Notes: generated by a model from the sequence alone, not told the origin. A stretch of 14,525 nt of DNA from Candidatus Bathyarchaeota archaeon (GCA_026014515.1 JAOZIG010000092.1:1-14525); one strand, 5' to 3'; positions 1 through 7,095 are shown, counted from the stretch's first letter. Numbers and translations are program-made.

Positions 1-2
1 CA

Positions 3-866
3 ATAAACGTACCATTCTACGGCGAACCAGACGCAAAAGACGCGGTAGCCGTAAGCAGACACGGTGTAGAACACTTCAAAGACCGAGAAGTCGTCATACT
101 GGATACCAGTGGACGCCACAAGGAGGAGACCGGGCTCATCGCTGAGATGCAGCAGATAGAGAAAGTGGTCAACCCCCACGAGGTAATACTGGTACTGGAT
201 GGAACCATAGGTCAACAGGCGTCAGCACAAGCCACAGCATTCAAGGAAGCTACCAAGGTCGGTAGCATTATTGTCTCAAAGCTTGACGGTACAGCCAGAG
301 GCGGCGGCGCATTGAGCGGCGTTGCAGCCACAGGCGCTCCCATCAAGTTCATTGGAACCGGTGAGAAAATAGACGACTTGGAGGTTTTCGTACCCAGCAG
401 GTTCATCGGAAGACTCCTAGGAATGGGAGACATCGAAGGACTTGTAGCAAAAGTCAAGGAAGCAGAGGCACCAGTCTCAGAGAAAGATGTCGCTGCGATG
501 CTGAGCGGCAAGTTCAGTCTCCAAGACATGTACAACCAGTTCGAGGCCATGCAGAACATGGGACCACTACAGAAGGTACTCGGAATGATACCCGGATTCA
601 GCTACCAGCTTCCAACAGACGAAGTCGAAAACGCTGAGGAGCGCCTCAAGAACTGGAAGGTAATAATCCAGTCCATGACTCAGGATGAGAAGGAAGACCC
701 CAAGATTTTGAGCCGGAGTAGAATCCAGCGTGTGGCTCGTGGAAGCGGGCGAGACGAGCGAGAAGTAAGAGAACTTATAAAACAGTATAATACTATGAGG
801 AAAATGCTCAAGCAGATGAAGGGCAGCCGAAGGATGAGGCGCCAAATGCCTTTCAAGTTACAGTGA
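3..866 (+). CDS. srp54: Signal recognition particle GTPase SRP54, C-terminal part (5' end outside window)
   Basis: SRP54 binds 7S RNA and the signal sequences of nascent proteins, and uses GTP hydrolysis with FtsY to deliver ribosomes to the membrane. The frame is open from base 3, with no start in the window; 287 residues are visible. Seen: the DTSGR G3 motif near the left end, SKLDGTARGGGALS (G4), IGTGEK (G5), then the methionine-rich M domain with GKFSLQDMYNQFEAMQNMG and the RIQRVARGSG segment that contacts SRP RNA. The C-terminus is basic and short (RRMRRQMPFKLQ). The G1 and N-domain part lies upstream of the window. L21e starts 10 bp downstream, so the genes probably share a transcript. 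Identification is secure; only the N-terminus is unknown. Confidence 0.97.
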   Translation: MNVPFYGEPDAKDAVAVSRHGVEHFKDREVVILDTSGRHKEETGLIAEMQQIEKVVNPHEVILVLDGTIGQQASAQATAFKEATKVGSIIVSKLDGTARGGGALSGVAATGAPIKFIGTGEKIDDLEVFVPSRFIGRLLGMGDIEGLVAKVKEAEAPVSEKDVAAMLSGKFSLQDMYNQFEAMQNMGPLQKVLGMIPGFSYQLPTDEVENAEERLKNWKVIIQSMTQDEKEDPKILSRSRIQRVARGSGRDEREVRELIKQYNTMRKMLKQMKGSRRMRRQMPFKLQ

Positions 867-876
867 GGAAAACAAA

Positions 877-1173
877 ATGGCGAAAAGTAAAGGAATACGA
901 AGAAAGAGCAGGAGCGTCCTAACCAAGAGAGTAAAGGACAAAGGAAGACTCCCATTAAGCAGACTACTGACAAGCTACGAGGAAGGCGAAAAAGTAGTAA
1001 TCAACATCGACCCAGGCATTCACAAGGCAATGCCACACAAGCGATACCAGGGAAAGGTTGCCACCATCGTGGGACAGCGGGGAAAAGCCTACATAATGGA
1101 GATCCCCCAGCGGAAAACAGTCAAAACAATTATCACCACCGCCCACCACATTAGAAGACACAAGGATGCGTAA
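877..1173 (+). CDS. rpl21e: 50S ribosomal protein L21e (eL21)
   Basis: This is a large-subunit ribosomal protein of archaea and eukaryotes. The 98-residue product is basic, starts MAKSKGIRRKSRSVLTKR as L21e proteins typically do, and contains the family segments INIDPGIHKAMPHKRYQGK and GQRGKAYIMEI. Length matches the archaeal family. The ATG is preceded by a GAGG core overlapping the srp54 stop, a usable Shine-Dalgarno site. It lies 10 bp after srp54 and 2 bp before rpoF, so it is internal to an operon. Archaeal L21e followed by rpoF is a familiar gene order, which supports the call. Confidence 0.97.
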   Translation: MAKSKGIRRKSRSVLTKRVKDKGRLPLSRLLTSYEEGEKVVINIDPGIHKAMPHKRYQGKVATIVGQRGKAYIMEIPQRKTVKTIITTAHHIRRHKDA

Positions 1174-1175
1174 AC

Positions 1176-1502
1176 ATGTCAGTAGCTGAAAAAAGGGAGA
1201 TCACAGTAGCCGAGGCACGTAAACTATTGATGGATAAAGCCGAGGAGCTTGACCCCCTTCAGCGCAGGGTACTGGAGTACACGATTAGATTCAGCAAGCT
1301 CGATAGCACATCAGCGGGTGAGCTTACAGAGAAGCTCATGAAGGAAGCTGAGATAGACAGGGGTCTTGCTGTTCAGATAGTGAATGCTATGCCTGAGACT
1401 GTTCCCGAGATCAGAACCTTCCTTGGAAGGCAACGTATCATCGCCGAAGATACTTTAAACAAGATTTTAGATATAATTGATAAATACCGGGTAGCAGAAT
1501 AA
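1176..1502 (+). CDS. rpoF: DNA-directed RNA polymerase subunit F (Rpb4-like)
   Basis: RpoF is the archaeal Rpb4 counterpart. With RpoE (Rpb7) it forms the stalk of RNA polymerase, which contacts exiting RNA and helps open complex formation. The 108-residue product has the expected length and the HRDC-like helical core; the segment IVNAMPETVPEIRTFLG resembles the conserved Rpb4 C-terminal motif. The ATG follows the L21e stop after only 2 bp, implying coupled translation. rpoE is not in the window. Position between L21e and DUF655 matches the usual archaeal arrangement. Confidence 0.95.
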   Translation: MSVAEKREITVAEARKLLMDKAEELDPLQRRVLEYTIRFSKLDSTSAGELTEKLMKEAEIDRGLAVQIVNAMPETVPEIRTFLGRQRIIAEDTLNKILDIIDKYRVAE

Positions 1503-1535
1503 CTACCCAGAGTATACACCTAGAGGTAACGCACA

Positions 1536-2102
1536 TTGTATAGGGAGCCTAAAAAGTATGAGGAATACGCCTACGTTCTAGACTATCTGCCACATGGACG
1601 ACCGGGGGCTCCACGAACATCACACAGCTCACAAGGGACACTGCAGCTTTTGGGCGAGGAATACTTCACACTGCTTGAAGCAACACCCAAAAACGACGCT
1701 GAATACAACATCAGGGACAGGATATTCGTAGGAAAAGGAGCAAGAGCCCTAGTAGACCATATCCTAGGACGCATCACCTACGATGACTTAACATCCTCAT
1801 CCAAGGCAGAGCTACCGCTAGCCATAGAGGTAGTGGTTCAGGAGAACGAGAAACGGTTCATAGACTTCATCAACGATAGCCCAAGTCTGACTCCCCGTAT
1901 GCACAGCCTTGAGCTTATACCGGGTATCGGAAAGCGTTTGATGTTCCAGATACTGGAGCTAAGAGAGCGTTACCCATTCGAGAGCTATGAGGACCTCAAG
2001 GAGCGCACAAGCCTCAGTGACCCAGTGAAACTGATATCACGCAGGGTCTTGAAGGAACTTAGCGAGGAAGAGAAGTACTATATCTTCACGCGCCCAGTCT
2101 AG
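1536..2102 (+). CDS. DUF655 family protein with helix-hairpin-helix domain
   Basis: This archaeal protein of unproven biochemical role probably binds nucleic acid, since it has a helix-hairpin-helix at about residues 123-140 (LELIPGIGKRLMFQIL). The N-terminal half (YAYVLDYLPHGRPG and EYFTLLEA) matches the DUF655 fold, an OB-like part in related proteins. Length, 188 residues, is typical. The start is TTG at 1536, with a GAGG ribosome site at 1523-1526; no ATG or GTG gives the family N-terminus. It sits 33 bp after rpoF. In many archaea this gene is followed by ksgA (16S rRNA dimethyltransferase), but here L10e follows on what looks like a separate promoter. Confidence 0.93.
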   Translation: MYREPKKYEEYAYVLDYLPHGRPGAPRTSHSSQGTLQLLGEEYFTLLEATPKNDAEYNIRDRIFVGKGARALVDHILGRITYDDLTSSSKAELPLAIEVVVQENEKRFIDFINDSPSLTPRMHSLELIPGIGKRLMFQILELRERYPFESYEDLKERTSLSDPVKLISRRVLKELSEEEKYYIFTRPV

Positions 2103-2143
2103 ACGGGGAATAATTACGGTTAACATGGTTTATCCCGTGTTTT
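2103..2143 (+). terminator. Possible terminator hairpin after the DUF655 gene
   Basis: An imperfect inverted repeat, ACGGG (2103-2107) with CCCGT (2134-2138), is followed by a short T run at 2140-2143. It separates the srp54-L21e-rpoF-DUF655 operon from L10e. The stem is short and the loop long, so this is a weak call. Confidence 0.35.
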
Positions 2144-2163
2144 AGCCTGTCTGCTTGCATTAT

Positions 2164-2172
2164 CTTTTTAAG
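2164..2172 (+). promoter_or_regulatory. TATA-like box of the L10e gene
   Basis: CTTTTTAAG is centred about 35 bp before the L10e ATG at 2203. An archaeal start site about 26 bp downstream would leave a leader of roughly 9 nt. This is inferred from sequence and spacing only. Confidence 0.5.
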
Positions 2173-2202
2173 AATCCTCTTGGGTAGAGTGATAGACTAA
2201 CA

Positions 2203-2697
2203 ATGAAAGCTGCCGACTATAAGTACAAGAGAAACATGGCGTACACTAGGCGCAAATACATGGGTGGTATCCCCGGTTCAAAGATCGTAAAATTCACCAT
2301 GGGAAACACCGGCAAGGATTTCTCACACAGGATAGAACTCGTTAACATCAAGGATGTCCAGATCAGACACAATGCCCTAGAGTCAGCGCGTATCGCAGCC
2401 AACAGGGTTATGGAGAAATTCGTCGGCAGAGAGAACTTCATGCTGAAGATTATCCCATATCCACACCAGATCATCAGGGAGCACAAAAGGGTCAACGTAG
2501 CTCAGGCGGACCGATTCCAAGAAGGAATGAAGAAAGCCTATGGCAAGCCTACATTTGTTGCGGCAAGGATCGACAGCAAACAGACCATCATCGTTGCTGA
2601 GGTAAACAAGAACAACGTAGAGCACGCGAAGACGGCTCTTAAACGTGCATCAGCAAAGTTCCCAAGTCCCTGTAGGATCGTTGTATCCGAGGTTTAG
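2203..2697 (+). CDS. rpl10e: 50S ribosomal protein L10e (uL16)
   Basis: This is the archaeal/eukaryotic L10e, the homologue of bacterial L16, located near the peptidyl-transferase centre and tRNA sites. The 164-residue product carries the diagnostic early segment AYTRRKYMGGIPGSKIV, then QIRHNALESARIAANRVMEK, HQIIREHKRV and the C-terminal CRIVV. ATG at 2203 gives a family-like N-terminus (MKAADYKYKRNMAYTRR). A TATA-like box lies about 35 bp upstream and the nearest genes are 100 and 57 bp away, so it may be transcribed alone. Nothing appears abnormal. Confidence 0.96.
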   Translation: MKAADYKYKRNMAYTRRKYMGGIPGSKIVKFTMGNTGKDFSHRIELVNIKDVQIRHNALESARIAANRVMEKFVGRENFMLKIIPYPHQIIREHKRVNVAQADRFQEGMKKAYGKPTFVAARIDSKQTIIVAEVNKNNVEHAKTALKRASAKFPSPCRIVVSEV

Positions 2698-2717
2698 GTC
2701 CCGTTTTTTGGGAACCA

Positions 2718-2726
2718 TTTTTACTA
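2718..2726 (+). promoter_or_regulatory. TATA-like box of dph2, preceded by a T6 tract
   Basis: TTTTTACTA lies about 33 bp before the TTG start at 2755, predicting a leader of only a few nucleotides. A T6 run just upstream (about 2704-2709) may terminate L10e transcripts. Confidence 0.5.
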
Positions 2727-2754
2727 TCCATCATTGATTCATTGGTGATTAGGC

Positions 2755-3756
2755 TTGTATGACTTAGAGTTAGAGCGGGTAGTATCAGAGATAAAAGAAC
2801 GCAAGGCAAACAAGGTTCTACTACAGCTTCCTGATGGTATGCGTCCATTCGCATATCAGCTTGTGGATGCAATCGAGAAATCAACAGATGCCACGGTGTT
2901 TCTCAGCGGAGACTCATGCTATGGTGCATGTGATATTGCTCTATCTCAGGCTAAACAGCTTGATGCTGATTTGATTGTTCATTACGGGCATACACCCATG
3001 GTGAAGCACCCTGAGATGCCTGTGATCTATGTTCATGCAAGCATCGATGTAGATGTGGATAAGCTGGTGGAGGAGGTTCTCCCGAGCCTCAGAGAATACA
3101 AAGCGATTGGTCTAACCACCACGGTCCAGCACACGCATCAAGTGGAAGAGATCAAAGCGAAGCTTATGGAAAAAGGAGTAAAGGTTCTTTTGGGAAAAGG
3201 CACAGGAAAGACGCCCCTTGACGGTCAGATTCTTGGATGTAGCTATATGACCGCTATAAACATCATGGACAAGGTAGACGCCTATCTCTACGTCGGTGGC
3301 GGAAGATTCCACCCAACTGGAATAGTGATGAGCACAGGTAAACCCGTCATCGTCGCCAACCCATACAACGGGCAAGTCTCCAGTATCAACGAAGACGACT
3401 TGATGGATGTAGCCAAACGCAGGGTAGCCGCTGTCACAGTCGCTAAGAACGCGAAACGTTTCGGTATACTGGTCTCATCAAAGCCCGGTCAGAACAACTT
3501 TGAGAAAGCAGTCATGCTCCAGAAGGGACTCAGGGAGCAGGGGAAAGAAGCCGTCATAATCTATATGGATGAGATAAGGGCGGACCACGTGAACAATTAC
3601 AGTGAGCCCGAGATACTTGTGAACACTGCGTGCCCAAGGATAGCCATTGATGGTATAGATGGGATCGATAGACCTATGCTAACCATAAACGAGACAGAGG
3701 TAGTGCTTGGGGTCCGGTCTTGGGAGTCTCTTTGGGGTAACTCCTACATGGAGTAA
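2755..3756 (+). CDS. dph2: Diphthamide biosynthesis enzyme Dph2 (4Fe-4S, noncanonical radical SAM)
   Basis: Archaeal Dph2 catalyses the first step of diphthamide synthesis: it transfers a 3-amino-3-carboxypropyl group from S-adenosylmethionine to a histidine of elongation factor aEF2. The 333-residue protein shows the three cysteines that hold the unusual 4Fe-4S cluster. One is in GDSCYGACD (Cys59 or neighbouring Cys55), one in GCSYMTA (Cys162) and one in NTACPRIAIDG (Cys293), one per repeated domain. Other family features are LLQLPDGMR near the start and YVGGGRFHPTG at about 180. TTG at 2755 is the only plausible start, because an in-frame TGA lies at 2746. It probably has its own promoter and precedes csl4 and rpoL. 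Confidence 0.96.
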   Translation: MYDLELERVVSEIKERKANKVLLQLPDGMRPFAYQLVDAIEKSTDATVFLSGDSCYGACDIALSQAKQLDADLIVHYGHTPMVKHPEMPVIYVHASIDVDVDKLVEEVLPSLREYKAIGLTTTVQHTHQVEEIKAKLMEKGVKVLLGKGTGKTPLDGQILGCSYMTAINIMDKVDAYLYVGGGRFHPTGIVMSTGKPVIVANPYNGQVSSINEDDLMDVAKRRVAAVTVAKNAKRFGILVSSKPGQNNFEKAVMLQKGLREQGKEAVIIYMDEIRADHVNNYSEPEILVNTACPRIAIDGIDGIDRPMLTINETEVVLGVRSWESLWGNSYME

Positions 3757-3826
3757 CCGCGATGTTTAATACAAACGGGCTAGGATACACCTTGATCAAT
3801 TAGGATCACATCACATTCAAACAAAG

Positions 3827-3883
3827 ATGTCCACGGGGGGCAAAACCATGGACAGAATCACAGATACACAGGAAAGAGAATAA
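3827..3883 (+). CDS. Possible 18-residue leader reading frame before csl4
   Basis: An ATG at 3827 opens an 18-codon frame (MSTGGKTMDRITDTQERE). Its TAA overlaps the csl4 ATG as TAATG, an arrangement typical of translational coupling. A TATA-like TTTAATAC at 3764-3771 would place the transcript start near 3793, so this frame would be on the csl4 message. There is no recognisable domain. It could equally be chance in a 126-bp gap; conservation in relatives would decide. Confidence 0.25.
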   Translation: MSTGGKTMDRITDTQERE

Positions 3884-4458
3884 TGCCAAAAAAGAATGAA
3901 CTGGAAAAAAAGGTGTTTCCAGGCGAGAAACTAGCTGTCATCGAGGAATACAACGACGGCCCGGGAACGTATCAAGAAGAAGGAGAGGTACGGTCCACAG
4001 AGATAGGTGAAACCAAGCTCGACTCAGAGAAAAGAGCCATTTTCATAAAGAAAGCCACACCCGAGATTATCACTCCCGAGAGGGGAATGGATATCGTCGC
4101 TGAGGTGGGTAGTGTCGCGCGTAAGGATGCACGTATTGATATCTTCATGCTTGATGGACACCATATCCACCCAACATACAGCGGGGTTGTCCACATCAGT
4201 GATATCAGTAGGGATTATATCAAGAACATCGATATGGCCATCAAGAACGGTGACATCATCAAGGGAAAACTGGTGAACACAGCTAACAGGCTAAACCAGA
4301 CCAGCCTTGAGGGCCCAGAGTATGGTGTTATCTATGCTTACTGCAGCCGATGCGGTGGAGTTTTAGAGATGCAACAGGGAAAGTTGATATGCCCCGATTG
4401 TGGAAGAATCGAGAGAAGAAAAACGGCTAAAAGCTATGGTTCGGAGGAACTGGTATGA
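3883..4458 (+). CDS. csl4: Exosome complex RNA-binding subunit Csl4
   Basis: Csl4 forms part of the RNA-binding cap of the archaeal exosome, above the Rrp41/Rrp42 ring, and helps recruit DnaG and RNA substrates. The 191 residues fall into the known three parts: an N-terminal domain (about 10-55, starting FPGEKLAVIEEY), an S1 RNA-binding fold (about 65-150, with SGVVHISDIS), and a zinc ribbon with Cys154, Cys157, Cys170 and Cys173. The ATG at 3883 is preceded by GGAAAG; no in-frame start exists further upstream before a TGA at 3793. The stop overlaps the rpoL start by 4 nt (ATGA). Confidence 0.95.
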   Translation: MPKKNELEKKVFPGEKLAVIEEYNDGPGTYQEEGEVRSTEIGETKLDSEKRAIFIKKATPEIITPERGMDIVAEVGSVARKDARIDIFMLDGHHIHPTYSGVVHISDISRDYIKNIDMAIKNGDIIKGKLVNTANRLNQTSLEGPEYGVIYAYCSRCGGVLEMQQGKLICPDCGRIERRKTAKSYGSEELV

Positions 4459-4739
4459 AGATCAATATAACAAAGCGTGAGACAGGCTTCGTAGAGTTTG
4501 ATTTCAGCGGAGAGGGACACACGATGCTGAACCTACTCCAGTCAAGCCTCATCGAAGACAAAAACGTAGAGATGGCGGGATACAGCAAACCCCACCCATT
4601 GATGGATAGAAGCAGGCTATTCTTGAAGCTCAAGAAGGGAGACGATGTTCTTGAGACCATAAAGAAAGCCAGCCTGAACGCTGACGGCAAACTTGACGAG
4701 TTCCTCGGAGAGTTTGAGAAAAGCCTATCAGAGCTCTAA
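4455..4739 (+). CDS. rpoL: DNA-directed RNA polymerase subunit L (Rpb11-like)
   Basis: RpoL pairs with RpoD (Rpb3-like) to form the assembly platform of archaeal RNA polymerase, the counterpart of the bacterial alpha dimer. The product is 94 residues, the normal length. GHTMLNLLQSSL and EMAGYSKPHPL are the typical Rpb11 motifs (the latter resembling the family's AGY..HPL). The ATG overlaps the csl4 TGA, indicating translational coupling. It is followed closely by the DUF99 gene. Confidence 0.95.
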   Translation: MKINITKRETGFVEFDFSGEGHTMLNLLQSSLIEDKNVEMAGYSKPHPLMDRSRLFLKLKKGDDVLETIKKASLNADGKLDEFLGEFEKSLSEL

Positions 4740-4765
4740 CACTTTTTTATTTTTAGGTAACCACC

Positions 4766-5248
4766 CTGAAACAGACGCATATTTCTCAGGTCAAACCAGA
4801 GTTTAGATCAATAGGGATAGCTGCGTCCAAAGATAATGGAAAATACCTGATAGTGGGCGCGGTTTATCGTGGAAAAGATGTTATTGATGGCGTAGTTTCC
4901 CATGTTTCTAGTTCTGGGCTAGCTGAAGGAATCGTAGATATGCTGTGCGGGTCAAAGCATTATGGTCAGGTTAGGTTGATTCTGTTGGATGAAAAGATGC
5001 TTCCTGAACCAGTATCCCCAGACACACTTTGGGAACACATAGGAAAACCGGTTTTAATATTCACAAAGGATGGGGAGATTGATCCAAGATACTTTTTCAG
5101 ATACAAGGAGCACACCATTCGTGCTTCTGGAATCGATGAGGACTCAGCTCAAAGAGTTCTTAAAAAAATATTGAAGGAATCAGGTTCGGAATCCCTCAGG
5201 ATCGCGGATATTATTTTAAAGAACATAGCTCGGCTGCACAACGTTTAA
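4766..5248 (+). CDS. DUF99/UPF0215 family protein (diverged endonuclease V-like), non-canonical start
   Basis: DUF99 proteins are archaeal relatives of endonuclease V with no settled function. Seen: YLIVGAVYRGKDVIDGV, GSKHYGQVRLILLDE, IGKPVLIF and the closing SLRIADIILKNIARL, all in family order. The obvious GTG at 4853 starts inside the domain. The frame is open back to a TAG at 4754, and the peptide encoded upstream (KQTHISQVKPEFRSIGIA) matches the usual family N-terminus. No ATG, GTG or TTG occurs there, so CTG at 4766 is my best start, giving 160 residues. As I recall, relatives have an acidic GIDDG-like stretch after the first strand and a DGLDAT-like stretch; here these read GIAAS and SSGLAEG, suggesting loss of metal ligands. 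Confidence 0.75.
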   Translation: MKQTHISQVKPEFRSIGIAASKDNGKYLIVGAVYRGKDVIDGVVSHVSSSGLAEGIVDMLCGSKHYGQVRLILLDEKMLPEPVSPDTLWEHIGKPVLIFTKDGEIDPRYFFRYKEHTIRASGIDEDSAQRVLKKILKESGSESLRIADIILKNIARLHNV

Positions 5249-5290
5249 TAGTAGTTTATCCGCGATAACTTGCGGATTGGTGGTTTCAAG

Positions 5291-5611
5291 TTGAAATTTT
5301 GTCCAGATTGTGGGGCTTTCTGTCAAGCAGACACAAGCAAGAAGTGCTATGTTTGCCCCAAGTGTGGGTGGGAAGAGCCTCTGGAAGAAACACGGACCAT
5401 AACTCGGAATAACAAAGAGAACGACAAGATAATCGTGGTGGGGCAGAAGGAGCGTAAGCTCAGCACGATGCCCAAGACCAAGATAATCTGCGAGAAATGC
5501 GGTAATGATGAGGCTTACTGGTGGATGGTCCAGACAAGGAGCATCGATGAATCCACAACTCAGTTCTACCGGTGCACCAAGTGCGGTTATACTTGGCGCG
5601 ACTATAGTTAG
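5291..5611 (+). CDS. tfs: Transcription factor S (TFS, TFIIS-like transcript cleavage factor)
   Basis: TFS rescues stalled archaeal RNA polymerase by stimulating cleavage of the nascent RNA end. The 106-residue protein has two zinc ribbons: Cys4, Cys7, Cys22, Cys25 at the N-terminus, and Cys67, Cys70, Cys95, Cys98 at the C-terminus. The acidic Asp-Glu pair in TRSIDEST (86-87) corresponds to the catalytic hairpin that enters the polymerase secondary channel. Start TTG at 5291 gives MKFCPDCG, the usual beginning; TTG at 5270 in the same frame would add seven residues and cannot be excluded. TATA-like boxes lie near 5243-5260. It is followed by a T6 tract and pcna, a neighbour pair seen in other archaea. 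Confidence 0.94.
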   Translation: MKFCPDCGAFCQADTSKKCYVCPKCGWEEPLEETRTITRNNKENDKIIVVGQKERKLSTMPKTKIICEKCGNDEAYWWMVQTRSIDESTTQFYRCTKCGYTWRDYS

Positions 5612-5626
5612 GCTCTAAGGCGACGG

Positions 5627-5632
5627 TTTTTT
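5627..5632 (+). terminator. T6 tract after tfs
   Basis: Six T residues 16 bp after the tfs stop match the oligo-T terminators of archaea. No strong hairpin precedes them. Confidence 0.4.
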
Positions 5633-5644
5633 AACTAGTCATAT

Positions 5645-5653
5645 CCTTTATCT
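5645..5653 (+). promoter_or_regulatory. TATA-like box of pcna
   Basis: CCTTTATCT is centred about 30 bp before the TTG start at 5679, predicting a leader of only about 4 nt. Inferred from spacing. Confidence 0.5.
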
Positions 5654-5678
5654 GGTTAGCATATTCAAGTGATTTACA

Positions 5679-6431
5679 TTGTTTGAGGTTGAAGTTTCAA
5701 GAATTGATCCATTCAGAAGCCTCGTGAAGGCGCTTAGCGTTATTGTCGAGGAGGGCACCTTCATAATGAATGAGGCACAGATGAAGCTCCTCGCCATGGA
5801 CCCAAGCCACGTGGCTATGGTGGATTTCGAGTTACCAAGCAGCTTCTTTGACAGCTACAAATGCGAAGGAGAACCAAAGCTATCTATAAACATCAAGGAG
5901 TTCCTCAGGTTCCTAGACAGGGTAGACCGTGACGAACAGGTTAGGATCGTGCTAAACGAGGAAAGGGCACGACTTGTCATCCACTGCAAACGCGGTGGAC
6001 ACAGCAGAAGATTCGAGATGCCCATACTGGAGCCACTGGAAGAAGAGGTACCCCAGCCCAAGATATTCTTCAAGGGTAAGGCACGTGTCACAAGCGATGC
6101 TCTACGCATGGCGATAAGGGACGCTAACCTAGTATCTGAGCACGTAAAGGTGGAGATGGAGGAAGGTTTGCTCAAGATCAACGCGGAGGGCGATATGGGA
6201 AGCAGCTTCAGCGAGTGGGAAGGAGACAGCGATGACATCCTAGAGCTCAAGGTCGATGAAGCGAGCAGCGCCACATTCACCCTAAGCTACCTACAGGATA
6301 TCGCAAACGCAGCTGGTGCCAACAGTGAGGTTGCGGTCATCGAGCTGAGCACAGACATGCCCATCAAGATGGATTTCGAGATACCTCAGGGTAGACTCGT
6401 CTATTATCTGGCTCCATGCATCGGAGTCTAA
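5679..6431 (+). CDS. pcn: DNA polymerase sliding clamp PCNA
   Basis: PCNA encircles DNA and tethers polymerase, ligase, FEN1 and other partners through PIP boxes. The 250-residue length is that of one two-domain subunit. Recognisable parts are the centre-lining first helix, MDPSHVAMVDFEL (residues 40-52), the interdomain connecting loop (about 117-128, EPLEEEVPQPKI), and the C-terminal YYLAP strand where partners bind. The tail ends PCIGV instead of the commoner PRIE-like ending. TTG at 5679 gives MFEVEVSRIDPFR, the family N-terminus. Whether the clamp is homotrimeric cannot be judged here because no other PCNA gene is visible. Confidence 0.96.
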   Translation: MFEVEVSRIDPFRSLVKALSVIVEEGTFIMNEAQMKLLAMDPSHVAMVDFELPSSFFDSYKCEGEPKLSINIKEFLRFLDRVDRDEQVRIVLNEERARLVIHCKRGGHSRRFEMPILEPLEEEVPQPKIFFKGKARVTSDALRMAIRDANLVSEHVKVEMEEGLLKINAEGDMGSSFSEWEGDSDDILELKVDEASSATFTLSYLQDIANAAGANSEVAVIELSTDMPIKMDFEIPQGRLVYYLAPCIGV

Positions 6432-6457
6432 AACCCTTTATTTACACCGTTTTTTGT

Positions 6458-6477
6458 CGTTAAGGTAACGGTTTTTT
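6458..6477 (+). terminator. Hairpin plus T6 terminator after pcna
   Basis: A perfect 5-bp stem CGTTA/TAACG with an AGG loop (6458-6470) runs directly into GTTTTTT, and another T6 lies at 6450-6455. Pcna and the minus-strand gene at 6583 converge here, so a terminator is expected. Confidence 0.55.
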
Positions 6478-6528
6478 ACATATATCAGACATCAATCAGA
6501 GCCGTTTTAGGTAATATTTCACTTGAAG

Positions 6529-6545
6529 AAGCCGTTTCTCGGCTT
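6529..6545. terminator. Perfect 6-bp hairpin between convergent genes
   Basis: AAGCCG (6529-6534) and CGGCTT (6540-6545) pair perfectly around a 5-nt loop. Because it is palindromic it could act on either strand, and it lies about 40 bp downstream of the minus-strand YkgJ-type gene. Confidence 0.35.
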
Positions 6546-6555
6546 AATCAGGTTA

Positions 6556-6565
6556 CCCCCCCCCC
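6556..6565. repeat. C10 homopolymer tract
   Basis: Ten consecutive C residues lie in the spacer between pcna and the YkgJ-type gene, outside any reading frame I support. Its length may be unstable or mis-sequenced. Confidence 0.8.
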
Positions 6566-6582
6566 TTACTGTTGAAACAGGT

Positions 6583-7095
6583 TTATCTGTGAACGGTTGA
6601 AAAAAATGGTTGCTCTAGGTTTCTCAGAGTCTGTTGAAGGACAAGTTCATCAGCAGCATTACAGAAAGAAACAATAGGCCACTCCGTCCTATGTGCTCTT
6701 CTACGCAGATGTTCACGTGGAAAATCCCTGCATACCTGTGGGCGTACAGGGTAAGCTAAACAGCCTTTAATTGAAACATCGTAAAGTGGACATGGGATAC
6801 CATTGAATGATACGGTGTCTTGGTCTCTTATCACGTGGAGTCGTTTCTTTATGCCGTTTTCTTTGAGGTAGTGTTTGATGGCTGATAGTTCAGGCTCTGT
6901 GATGGTTATGTGACCTGAGGTTGTACAGCATCGTCCACAACGGGTACACTCTAATGGGTAATCAAGATCGTTGAACTGAAGCGTGCGTATGGTGTATTGC
7001 AGAGCCTTGAGTAACTGCTGCTCTGTTACTTCTTCAGGTACACGCTCCCTGAGTTTTCCGTATAGTCTTAGGATATCCCGCGCCTCATGCGACAT
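6583..7095 (-). CDS. YkgJ-type cysteine-cluster protein (CxxCxxCC family)
   Basis: This belongs to the widespread YkgJ/UPF0153 family of putative zinc- or iron-binding proteins, whose reaction is not established. From the ATG at 7095 it has 170 residues. The defining cluster is Cys50, Cys53, Cys56, Cys57 (ECTRCGRCC), followed by IPCPLYD (Cys102), GCLAY (Cys112) and RPQVCRDFP (Cys122), all in family order. A GTG at 7128 would add 11 residues, but it lies inside a putative TATA box (7127-7138), whose start site near 7106 favours the ATG. The gene lies just downstream of 5S rRNA on the same strand. No neighbour suggests a pathway. Confidence 0.88.
   Translation of the reverse strand: MSHEARDILRLYGKLRERVPEEVTEQQLLKALQYTIRTLQFNDLDYPLECTRCGRCCTTSGHITITEPELSAIKHYLKENGIKKRLHVIRDQDTVSFNGIPCPLYDVSIKGCLAYPVRPQVCRDFPREHLRRRAHRTEWPIVSFCNAADELVLQQTLRNLEQPFFSTVHR

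Noticed and set aside
5855..6280. Minus-strand 141-codon frame inside pcna
   Set aside because: Serine- and leucine-rich shadow of a secure coding sequence, with no domain or start signal.
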